Assembly: GCA_025457805.1 (NCBI GenBank) | Contig: JALOTR010000036.1 | Span: 1-10,800 of the forward strand | Direction: 5' to 3' | From: Akkermansiaceae bacterium | GTDB taxonomy: Bacteria > Verrucomicrobiota > Verrucomicrobiia > Verrucomicrobiales > Akkermansiaceae | Length of the DNA: 10,800 nt | Position numbers and translations under genes: made by a program | The notes under the pieces: generated by a model | What the model saw: the letters and a program-made list of their open reading frames with translations, nothing else | Told to the model about the DNA's origin: nothing | Databases searched by the model: none | Shown here: positions 1 to 7,196 of the stretch, piece by piece | Position numbering within the stretch: the first letter of the stretch is position 1 | How the letters are laid out: every line of letters starts with the position of its first letter

Positions 1-1
1 C

Positions 2-295
2 TCGCGCAAACACGAGACCGTGGCCCTGCGCATCACCGATCCACTTGAGGCAAAACTCCCCAAGGCCGGACGCGTGATCATGATCGATCCGGAAACAGGC
101 TTCGAAACACTCGTCAACACCAACAACTCGAACCTCCGCATGGGCTATCAACGGCTCATGAGCCGCCAACAGGAAGGTGCGGCATCCATTTTCAAAAAAC
201 ATGGCATCGACTCCGCCGATCTCACCACACGGGGCGATACAATGGCCGACCTCCACCGCCTCCTCAAACGCCGCAGTCGCAAACGCGCCCGCTGA
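2..295 (+). CDS. DUF58 domain protein, C-terminal end (5' truncated by window)
   Basis: The frame is open from base 2 to a TGA at 293-295, so this is the last 97 or so residues of a longer protein. A GTG at 20 is internal and not a convincing start. The visible part contains a stretch reading VALRITDPLE, then LPKAGRVIMIDPETGF and a short LVNTNN segment. It ends in a basic tail (LLKRRSRKRAR). The pattern 'hydrophobic V-R-V/I-x-DP-x-E-x-x-LP-x-x-G-x-x-x-x-x-DPETG' is typical of the C-terminal part of DUF58 proteins, which lie between moxR and the bat genes in aerotolerance operons. That family is membrane-linked and contains a VWA-like fold; its biochemical role is not established. The following bat genes agree with the call. 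The start, membrane segments and VWA-like core lie outside the window. Confidence 0.8.
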   Translation, partial: SRKHETVALRITDPLEAKLPKAGRVIMIDPETGFETLVNTNNSNLRMGYQRLMSRQQEGAASIFKKHGIDSADLTTRGDTMADLHRLLKRRSRKRAR

Positions 296-318
296 TTTAT
301 ATTTCCGTTAGATATACC

Positions 319-825
319 ATGCCGGAACCCACCACACGCCTCGAATTCGCCGCACCGCCCTCGCCCGAGGCGCTGCTGCCGACCTATGGTTTGTGGCCAT
401 GGTGGGTGGCCGCCGGAGTGCTTGTGCTTCTCGCCATCGTGGTGATGATCCGGAGGCGGCGGAAAAAGACAGTTTACGATCCCGTCGCCGCGCGAAATGC
501 GGCATTCCACGAAGCCCTTGCTGCCATGAAGGAAGCCCGCGCGGAAAATCCCCGCGAGGCCGCGGTGAAATCTTCACTCATCCTCCGCCGCTATCTCTCC
601 GCCGCCGCTGCGGATCCCGCGTTGTTTGAGACGCACGAGGAATTCATCTCCCGCCACGATGCCCTCCAAGCCCTCACCCCGGATGCCCGCACTGCCACGG
701 AGACCGGATTCAGCCGCCTGGCCTCCTTGAAATACGCACCCGAGATTCCGGAAGCGGATCCGGATGCCGTGCTCAACGATTCCACGGCCCTGCTGCAAAC
801 CATCCACCTCGGATTCGCCGCATGA
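319..825 (+). CDS. DUF4381-like single-pass membrane protein of the Bat operon
   Basis: This is a 168-residue protein. A short proline-rich N-terminus (residues 1-25) leads into one membrane segment, about residues 26-44 (WPWWVAAGVLVLLAIVVMI). A strongly basic stop-transfer run (RRRRKK, 45-50) follows, then a helical domain of about 115 residues that the positive-inside rule places in the cytoplasm. This layout and the slot between the DUF58 gene and batA match the small DUF4381-type proteins of MoxR/Bat operons. The family assignment rests on layout and context more than on a diagnostic motif. The ATG at 319 sits 23 bases after the upstream stop and has no Shine-Dalgarno sequence; the leader is unusually AT-rich (296-318). 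The stop codon overlaps the next start in an ATGA at 822-825, suggesting translational coupling. No enzymatic residues are recognisable and function is unknown; it may be an accessory subunit of the Bat complex. Confidence 0.6.
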   Translation: MPEPTTRLEFAAPPSPEALLPTYGLWPWWVAAGVLVLLAIVVMIRRRRKKTVYDPVAARNAAFHEALAAMKEARAENPREAAVKSSLILRRYLSAAAADPALFETHEEFISRHDALQALTPDARTATETGFSRLASLKYAPEIPEADPDAVLNDSTALLQTIHLGFAA

Positions 826-1838
826 GTGACTTCCTCGAACATTTCCGCTTTGCCCAGCCCGGGTGGTTGCTCCTGCTGATCCCCACCCTCGCGCTCCTCA
901 TTCTCCGCCGCGGTCGCGGCTCGGAGGCGGCGGTGATGTTTCCCAATCTCTCGGTGCTCGTCAGCCTCGGTGCCCGCGTCCGTCGCACCGCCGGGGGCTT
1001 CGGCCTGCCACTTTGTTTTGCGGCATTGATCATTTCGATCTTCGCCATGGCCCGCCCGGTCTGGCGGAATGAATTCCAAAGCCGCTCGGCCAGCGGAATT
1101 GATATCATGATCGCCCTCGATGTGTCGCTCTCGATGGACATCGACGACTTCGTGGATCGCGGCCAGCGCGCCAAACGCATCGACGTCGCCAAGATGGTGG
1201 TGGATGATTTCATCAGCCGCCGTCCCGATGACCGGATGGGTCTCGTGGCTTTCGCCGGCCGGCCCCGCGATGCCAGCCCGATCACGCTCGATCACAAATG
1301 GCTGCGCAGAGCACTCAGTGAAATCCGGCTCAACGACGAATATGACCGCGGCACCGTGAAGGAACAAGGAACTGCCATCGGCTCCGCCCTTGCCGCCGCC
1401 GCTTCCCGACTCGATGCGCGGGATGCCAAGAGCAAGATCATCCTGCTCATCACCGATGGCGCCAGCAACTCCGGCAAGATCGCCCCCATCGAGGCCGCCG
1501 AACATGCCAAAACCCTCGGCATCAAAATATATACCATCGCCATCGGCACCAAAGAAGGGCGGGTGAATCAACGCATCATGCGTTTCCCCTATCAGGAATT
1601 CGACCTGCCCACACTCCGAAGAATTGCCTCCCTCACCGGCGCGGAACATTATTGGGCGCAGGATCTGGAGGCGCTCAAACGCACCTTCTCCACCATCGAC
1701 CAACTCGAGAAAACGGATGCGAAAAGCTTCAGCGTGATCGAAGATATCGAGCTGTTTCCCTGGTTCCTCGGCATGTCGTTGTTTTTGAGCCTCGCCGCCG
1801 CCACCTATCTCGCACTGAATCCACCGCCGACGTCCTGA
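822..1838 (+). CDS. batA: BatA: VWA-domain aerotolerance membrane protein
   Basis: This is a 338-residue protein. Residues 10-28 (FAQPGWLLLLIPTLALLIL) form the first membrane segment of the BatA N-terminal domain. A basic loop (R29-R55) precedes the second membrane segment at about 60-77. A von Willebrand A domain follows with an intact metal-ion-dependent adhesion site: DVSLS at 100-104, a threonine at 184 in QGTAIGSAL, and D212 in LLITDGASNSG. A third hydrophobic segment (FPWFLGMSLFLSLAAATYLAL) lies near the C-terminus. The basic loop between TM1 and TM2 predicts a periplasmic VWA domain. In Bacteroides the bat operon was described as an aerotolerance locus; BatA-type VWA proteins are thought to act with MoxR AAA+ ATPases in complex assembly or stress tolerance. 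It overlaps the upstream gene by four bases and ends four bases before the BatB-BatC start. A weak GGA lies 8 bases before the ATG. Confidence 0.9.
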   Translation: MSDFLEHFRFAQPGWLLLLIPTLALLILRRGRGSEAAVMFPNLSVLVSLGARVRRTAGGFGLPLCFAALIISIFAMARPVWRNEFQSRSASGIDIMIALDVSLSMDIDDFVDRGQRAKRIDVAKMVVDDFISRRPDDRMGLVAFAGRPRDASPITLDHKWLRRALSEIRLNDEYDRGTVKEQGTAIGSALAAAASRLDARDAKSKIILLITDGASNSGKIAPIEAAEHAKTLGIKIYTIAIGTKEGRVNQRIMRFPYQEFDLPTLRRIASLTGAEHYWAQDLEALKRTFSTIDQLEKTDAKSFSVIEDIELFPWFLGMSLFLSLAAATYLALNPPPTS

Positions 1839-1842
1839 CTCC

Positions 1843-3816
1843 ATGAACTTCGCCCAACCCGCCTGGCTCATCCTGCTGGTCCTGCTCCCCTTGCTGGGTG
1901 TCGGCGCGCTGGCAATGGCCCGCATGCGGAAAAAACATTGGGCGGACTTTGTTTCACCGCGCCTCCGCTCCGCCCTGCTCAAACGCGGGAGCTCCCTGCC
2001 ACGCTGGTTTGCATTGCTGTTCCTGCTGTCCGCCTGCGCCGCGATGATCGCCGGCATGGCCCGCCCACGCGCCGAGGCCGGCACCCGCACCGAGAAAACC
2101 CTCGGCCGCAATGTGCTTATCGCCCTCGACCTCTCCCGCAGCATGCGCGTCCAGGATGTGAAACCGGACCGCCTCTCGCAGGCCAAGATGGTGATTTACG
2201 AAATCCTCGAATCGATGCCCAACGAACGCATGGGACTCATCGGCTTCGCAGGCAGTGCGTATGTCTATGCGCCTCTCACCGTCGATCACGCCGCCGTGCG
2301 TCAAACGGTGGAACAAATCGATGAAACATGGAGCACGCTCGGAGGATCCGATCTATCCGCCGCACTCAAGCTGGCCGTGGACACACTCAAGAAGACCGGT
2401 CAGAAAAACAACGCCCTGGTCATCCTCAGCGACGGTGAAAAACATGATGAGAATCTGGAGGACATGATCGAGGAAGTCCGCCAGGCGGGAGTTTACATTC
2501 TGGCCATCGGCGTGGGCACTGAGGATGGCGATTACGTGCCAAACAAGGATTTCCCCGGCGGTCGGATGATCGACCGCCAGGGCAAGCCGGTCCTCAGCCG
2601 GCTTCAGGCGGATGTCATGCGTTCCCTCGCAGTGGAAACCAAAGGCCGTTATGCCGTGGCCGGATCCGGTGTGGACATCCCGGGCATCGTCAAGGCCACC
2701 ATCAAGGACCTGGATGCCTTCGAAGTCGAAGGGCGCGAGCGCACGGTATCGGTGGAGTTTTATCAATGGCTGCTGCTGCCTGCGATTGTATTTTTGTTAG
2801 GCTCCATCATCGCCGCCACCCGCTGGAAGGGCGTGAATCCGAACCCTGCCGCTACCACTGCCTTGGTTCTGTTAGGAATGGTCTTGGCAATGTCATCTCC
2901 GGCCCGTGCGGATGCGGTTTCGGATGCTCGCGAGGCTATCGAAAAGAAGGACTGGACGAAGGCCCGCCTGCTTTATCGCAAGCTCGCGGAGGATTCCAAA
3001 CTCGAGGACCGGCGCGCCCGTTTCCGACTGGGCGAAGCCACCGCCGCCTACCAGGGAGGAGATTTCAAACTGGCCACCCGCTCTTATAGCAAAGTCCTGA
3101 TGAGCGATGAGCCGGAAGTCAGGGCGCAAGGATCCATCGGCATGGGCAACAGCCTTTTCCAACTCGGATGGAAAAAGATCGCCGGTGATGCCTATCCCGC
3201 AAACTCCAAGGATGCGCCGTCGATGGGCGACTTCGAAACGAAGGTAAAGGAACTGCTCGCCAAATCGCTCGAAGAAGGACAGGACGGCCCCTTCAGTTTG
3301 TTTGAACCTGTTATCAAAAACTGGACTGACGCCGTCCGCCATTTCGATTCCGCCCGGCTCGTCGATCCATCCACACAGAAGGCGTCCGCCAATCGCGAGA
3401 CCACGATGATCTATCTCAAGCGCCTCCAGGAATTGCTTCAGGAGGAAAAAGAGGACACCGAGCAATCCCTTCCCCAATCCTCCCCCGGCGAAGGTGAGCC
3501 CCGCGAAGGCGAAGAGGGCTCCGGCGAGGAATCCGAAAATGAAGGCGGAGAAGGCAAGGAGCCCGACGGCAAGGAAGGCAAAAACGGCGAGAAGGAACAG
3601 GAGAACCAAGAGGGCGGAGGCGGTGAGGAAAAGAAGGAACCCAACGACGGCAAGAAGCCCGAAAACGATCAGAAAGGAAAATCACCCGATGGAGAGAATC
3701 CCGATGAAACACCTCAGGACCGCGCCCGCCGCATTCTCAAGGAAAATGCCGATTTGGAAAAAGGCCCTCTCTCCCCTGGACGAGTTGAGTTCCGGGACCC
3801 CGAAAAAGACTGGTAA
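1843..3816 (+). CDS. batB/batC: BatB-BatC fusion: VWA domain plus TPR and acidic low-complexity tail
   Basis: At 657 residues this is about the sum of a BatB (around 330) and a BatC. Residues 3-27 and about 56-75 are membrane segments with a basic loop between them. The VWA domain has the metal site DLSRS at 96-100, S169 in GGSDLSAAL where threonine is usual, and D197 in VILSDGE. A third membrane segment (WLLLPAIVFLLGSIIAA) lies at about 309-325, where BatB normally ends. A hydrophobic stretch at 337-356 ending SPARA then looks like a BatC signal peptide. TPR-like helices run at about 357-445. An extreme Glu/Gly/Lys/Asn low-complexity region occupies about 535-625. The C-terminal block ARRILKENADLEKG...DPEKDW is typical of BatC. 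The fusion is in frame with no frameshift. BatC TPR proteins are thought to mediate protein contacts in the periplasm. Gaps of 4 and 6 bases to its neighbours imply cotranscription. Confidence 0.88.
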   Translation: MNFAQPAWLILLVLLPLLGVGALAMARMRKKHWADFVSPRLRSALLKRGSSLPRWFALLFLLSACAAMIAGMARPRAEAGTRTEKTLGRNVLIALDLSRSMRVQDVKPDRLSQAKMVIYEILESMPNERMGLIGFAGSAYVYAPLTVDHAAVRQTVEQIDETWSTLGGSDLSAALKLAVDTLKKTGQKNNALVILSDGEKHDENLEDMIEEVRQAGVYILAIGVGTEDGDYVPNKDFPGGRMIDRQGKPVLSRLQADVMRSLAVETKGRYAVAGSGVDIPGIVKATIKDLDAFEVEGRERTVSVEFYQWLLLPAIVFLLGSIIAATRWKGVNPNPAATTALVLLGMVLAMSSPARADAVSDAREAIEKKDWTKARLLYRKLAEDSKLEDRRARFRLGEATAAYQGGDFKLATRSYSKVLMSDEPEVRAQGSIGMGNSLFQLGWKKIAGDAYPANSKDAPSMGDFETKVKELLAKSLEEGQDGPFSLFEPVIKNWTDAVRHFDSARLVDPSTQKASANRETTMIYLKRLQELLQEEKEDTEQSLPQSSPGEGEPREGEEGSGEESENEGGEGKEPDGKEGKNGEKEQENQEGGGGEEKKEPNDGKKPENDQKGKSPDGENPDETPQDRARRILKENADLEKGPLSPGRVEFRDPEKDW

Positions 3817-3822
3817 ACTATC

Positions 3823-6267
3823 ATGAGCGGATTCACCACCATCAGAACACTCACCGCCCTGCTCGCCGCATGCTGGTTTCTAACAGACATCGCCTGCGCC
3901 CAGGCGGTCAGCCGGATGTCCACGCGCTTCCTCGCACGAGGTGAACAGGCTTTGTTGGAGATCGCCGTCACGGATACCCAGCCCACGGATTTCCCCCGCA
4001 TCCCCGCCGTCGAGGGCGTGGAGATCACGCTCGCCAGCAGAGCCCCCAAAACACAACTCCAAGTCGGCCGTCGTCTGGAATATGTGTTTGAATATTTGGT
4101 TTCCAGTTATGCTGTGGGAAGTCATACCCTGCCTTCCTTCGAGGTTGTCGCCGGAGGTCTCAAGCTTTCCACGGAGCCACTATCCTTCGAGGTCTTCAAT
4201 CCCGACGAACTCAAGTGGTCGGAAGCCACATCGGGTCGCGTCTCGTTCCGCTACGCCAGCGCATTCCGCGTGCTGAATCCTTCCCCCTACGAAGGCGAAA
4301 CCACGCCGGTGGAAATCAAGTTGTTTGTGCCACGGGATCTGTTTGTTCAGGATTGGGGCATCCCGGATTTTGAGCGCGATGGTCTCACCTCCTGGCGCTT
4401 CCAACCCTCCGTGATGCGCGGTGAAGTCAATCTTCTGGGCCTGCCTTATGTCTCGGTGGCCTATCCCAGCACACTCACCCCCACCCGCACCGGCAAGGTC
4501 GGCATCGGTCCGGCGAAGATCCGCCTGATCACCACGCAGGTGGTGATGGATGGTTTCCTCCAACGCGTCTCTCAGGAAGTGCATGTGGATGTGCCCAAGC
4601 TGGAACTCGATAGCCAACCCCTCCCACCCGGAGCGCCCGAGGGATTCGAAAATGCGGTGGGTGATTTCAAATTGGCGGTCAGCACCGAGGTCACCGAAGT
4701 GCAGGAAGGAGATCCCATCCCCGTGGACATCACTGTGACCGGCAGTGGAAATCTCGATACCCTGCGTGCCCCGGCTCCGGTGGATCCCACCGGTTGGAAA
4801 CTCTACGAACCCACGACCAATGCCCGCGGCGATGAGCGGCGCGAGCTTTCGGGCTCCACCACATTTCATCAGTTCATGCGACCGCTCGAACTCAAGCCCG
4901 CGGTGCCTGCTTTCCGGCTGGTGTATTTCGATCCCAAGGAAAAGGCCTACAAAACCCTTACCAGCGAGCCCATCGTTCTCAATATGAAGCCCACTGCCGC
5001 CGCCTCCGCGGCCGCAGCAGCCGCGCTTGCCCCGCCGCCATCGCTTGCCACCCCGGTGGAGCGCATGACGGACATCCTCGGCATCCTCTCACCGGCCAGC
5101 CTCACCCTCGATAACCAAGGCGGATTCCCCAAATGGCTCGGCCATGCCATCGGGGCTTTGCTGGCGGCACTCCTCATCGCCAAGGCGCTTTGGATGAGAT
5201 ATGGCCATCGTTTCCACAAGGATCCGGTGAGACAACAACGACTCGCCGCACTCCGCGAGGTCGAGTCCATCCGTGAAAATGATACAAGCTTCCTGATGTC
5301 GGCCGGAAGTTATGTGGAACGCTGGTTCGGTGCCCATCCCGATCCGGAATTGCGCGGCATCCTCGAAGAGCGGGACTCCCTCTGTTTCCGCGGCGATGCA
5401 GGCAAGAACACCACCCTCCCGCCCGACCGCCGCAATGCGATTCTCCGCTCGCTCCGCAAGGCAGCCATGCTGTTGACTTTCACTTTGTTCATGGCAAGCG
5501 GCACATCCAATGTCCGCGCCGAAGACCCGGCCACCTTGGCAAGACAAGCCTATGAATCCGCGCGCTTCGATGAAGCTGTGGCTCATTGGCTGAAGGCGGG
5601 TCCGTATGAATCGCTCTCCGCAGACACTCTCTATAACATTGGCAATGCCTGCTATCGCGCCGGCTCCCCCGGCCATGCCGCACTCTACTACCGCCGCGCC
5701 CTTTCCCGCGATCCCGGCCATGCGGAATCCCGCCAAAACCTGCGCTTCATCGAGCGCAAGTATGGCTCCATCACGGTGCATCGCCCGGATTATCAATACG
5801 CCCTCGCGAAAATTCCGCTCTCCTCCTGGCAAAACATGCTCTGGGCGGGCGCTTGGATCTGTGCGCTGGCAATTCTTGTTTTCCCCGCCACACGTCCCGG
5901 CGCAAAGGTCCGGTTGCTGGCGGTTTGCCTGCTGGTGATCGGTCCCATGCTCGCCGCCAGCGGGGCTCTGGGTTGGCGCTATTTCCCGAATGATTCGGAA
6001 TTCGCATCGCCCTCCAAACAGGCGGTCATCGTCGAGCCGGACGCCGTGCTTCACGCCGATGCCGCCCGCACCTCGCCCGAGGTGATCGATGCCCCGCCCG
6101 GCTCGATCTGCGAAATCATCCGCCAATCCGGCCGCTGGGCCTACGTCGCCTTCGCCACCAAGACCCGCGGCTGGATTCCGATGGAAAACCTCGAAACCAT
6201 CATTCCCACCTCCCCGCCCGAGCCTCCCAGAATCCGCAAGCCCAAGGCGGACGGCAAAAGCGCCTGA
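3823..6267 (+). CDS. batD/batE: BatD-BatE fusion: oxygen-tolerance protein plus TPR/SH3-like domain
   Basis: This is an 814-residue protein. A signal peptide occupies residues 1-26, with probable cleavage in ACA|QA. Beta-rich BatD domains follow to about residue 388, with the BatD-like opening VSRMSTRFLARGEQALLEI. An Ala/Pro-rich linker (about 391-408) precedes a membrane segment at about 438-458. A basic, presumably cytoplasmic, helical domain spans about 459-545. A second signal-peptide-like segment (about 546-566, ending NVRA|ED) then begins the BatE part: TPR-like helices at 567-650, membrane segments at about 669-688 and 697-715, and a bacterial SH3-like domain at about 731-793 (QAVIVEPDAVLHADA to GWIPMENLETI). 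BatD and BatE are usually separate genes in that order, so this is a fusion. They are thought to act in the periplasm with BatA/B/C. The ATG at 3823 has no Shine-Dalgarno sequence and lies six bases after the BatB-BatC stop. It is the last gene of the Bat run; an 81-base gap follows. Confidence 0.85.
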   Translation: MSGFTTIRTLTALLAACWFLTDIACAQAVSRMSTRFLARGEQALLEIAVTDTQPTDFPRIPAVEGVEITLASRAPKTQLQVGRRLEYVFEYLVSSYAVGSHTLPSFEVVAGGLKLSTEPLSFEVFNPDELKWSEATSGRVSFRYASAFRVLNPSPYEGETTPVEIKLFVPRDLFVQDWGIPDFERDGLTSWRFQPSVMRGEVNLLGLPYVSVAYPSTLTPTRTGKVGIGPAKIRLITTQVVMDGFLQRVSQEVHVDVPKLELDSQPLPPGAPEGFENAVGDFKLAVSTEVTEVQEGDPIPVDITVTGSGNLDTLRAPAPVDPTGWKLYEPTTNARGDERRELSGSTTFHQFMRPLELKPAVPAFRLVYFDPKEKAYKTLTSEPIVLNMKPTAAASAAAAAALAPPPSLATPVERMTDILGILSPASLTLDNQGGFPKWLGHAIGALLAALLIAKALWMRYGHRFHKDPVRQQRLAALREVESIRENDTSFLMSAGSYVERWFGAHPDPELRGILEERDSLCFRGDAGKNTTLPPDRRNAILRSLRKAAMLLTFTLFMASGTSNVRAEDPATLARQAYESARFDEAVAHWLKAGPYESLSADTLYNIGNACYRAGSPGHAALYYRRALSRDPGHAESRQNLRFIERKYGSITVHRPDYQYALAKIPLSSWQNMLWAGAWICALAILVFPATRPGAKVRLLAVCLLVIGPMLAASGALGWRYFPNDSEFASPSKQAVIVEPDAVLHADAARTSPEVIDAPPGSICEIIRQSGRWAYVAFATKTRGWIPMENLETIIPTSPPEPPRIRKPKADGKSA

Positions 6268-6348
6268 TCCCATCCGGCCGCCGACCATCTAACACCCTCC
6301 GCATCCTCGGGGGTTGCCAAATCCGGCGCTTTCTCTCAGCCTGCGCGC

Positions 6349-7188
6349 GTGAAAGTCACCAAAGCCGTCATCACCGCCGCCGGAAAAAACCAGCGCCACC
6401 TCCCCCTCCAGACGCTTGTCGATCGCGATGGCGTTTCCAAATCCGCCCTCGCCATCCTCGCCGAAGAGATCACGGCCGCGGGAATCAGCGAAATCGCTGT
6501 GATCGTTTGCCCCGGTGATGAGGCGGCCTACTCGACGGCCGCCGGTTCTCTGGCCCGGCAAATGCGCTTCATCCCGCAAACAAACGCCCTCGGCTACGGT
6601 CATGCCGTCCATTGCGCGGCGGAGTTCACTGGCGATGATCCGTTTCTCCTCACAGTCGGCGATCACCTCTACACCAGCCGCACCGACAAGTCCTGCACCG
6701 CCCAGTTGTTAGAGACCGCCGAATCCGGCAAGTGCTCGGTCTCCGCCGTCCAGGCCACCCACGAAAGCAAACTCCCCTTCTACGGCAGCGTCGGTGGCCG
6801 GCGCGTCCAAGGCTCGGACCGACTCTACGAAGTGGAAACGGTGATCGAGAAACCCACACCCACCGAGGCCGAGCAAAAGCTCGTCGTCCCCGGTCTGCGT
6901 GCGGGAAATTACCTTTGTTTCTTCGGCATGCACGCGCTCACGCCATCGGTCATGGAAATCCTCGGCCGCCAGATGAAAGACAGCGATGGCCGCGCGGACC
7001 TCTCCGCCGCCCTATCGGAAACTGCCCGCCGCGAGCGATATCTCGCCCACGAGTTGCAAGGCCGCCGCCACGACATCGATCTCCACTACGGCCTTCTCGC
7101 CACCCAGCTCGCCCTCGGCCTCGCCGGCAAGGATCGCGATGAAGTGCTCTCGCTGCTCGTCGAACTCCTCGCCCAATCCCAAGCCTGA
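6349..7188 (+). CDS. GalU-like sugar-phosphate nucleotidyltransferase, atypical active site
   Basis: This is a 279-residue protein, close to GalU length (about 290-300). It starts at GTG 6349; no other start lies in frame in the 81-base gap and there is no Shine-Dalgarno sequence. GalU landmarks appear in order: KAVITAAG (5-12), LGYGHAV (81-87, GalU has LGLGHAV), GDH (104-106, the metal-binding Asp position), VIEKP (165-169), and a C-terminal [11 protein letters not shown] (about 238-248) in the place of GalU's (F/H)DxGxKxGY. The nucleotide loop reads GKNQR (12-16) instead of GxGTR, with the Arg kept. The following PKE lysine motif is missing because the loop is shorter, and the late Lys is a His. 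The family normally makes UDP-glucose or another NDP-sugar from NTP and sugar-1-phosphate. Family membership is clear, but substrate and even activity are uncertain. It ends eight bases before the kinase-pyrophosphorylase gene and is probably cotranscribed with it. Confidence 0.75.
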   Translation: MKVTKAVITAAGKNQRHLPLQTLVDRDGVSKSALAILAEEITAAGISEIAVIVCPGDEAAYSTAAGSLARQMRFIPQTNALGYGHAVHCAAEFTGDDPFLLTVGDHLYTSRTDKSCTAQLLETAESGKCSVSAVQATHESKLPFYGSVGGRRVQGSDRLYEVETVIEKPTPTEAEQKLVVPGLRAGNYLCFFGMHALTPSVMEILGRQMKDSDGRADLSAALSETARRERYLAHELQGRRHDIDLHYGLLATQLALGLAGKDRDEVLSLLVELLAQSQA

Positions 7189-7196
7189 TTCCGGCC

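Noticed and set aside
591..2186. Long minus-strand open frame of 531 codons opposite batA and its neighbours
   Set aside because: It is antisense to three genes with clear protein motifs. Its composition (Ala/Gly/Arg/Glu-rich) is what high third-position GC creates in the opposite frame; no recognisable domain.
2893..3609. Minus-strand open frame with a hydrophobic start (LLFLLAVFAFLAVGLLAF)
   Set aside because: The hydrophobic run is the complement of the Glu/Lys-rich BatC tail (GAA/AAG read backwards give Phe/Leu codons), so it is an artefact of that repeat.
5089..6288. Minus-strand open frame of 399 codons opposite BatD-BatE
   Set aside because: It lies antisense to a well-supported coding sequence, shows no domain pattern, and has a composition expected of a GC-rich shadow frame.
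6268..6348. Promoter for the nucleotidyltransferase gene in the 81-base gap
   Set aside because: A TTGCCA at 6314 could be a -35 element, but no -10-like hexamer lies 16-18 bases downstream, so no promoter is called.
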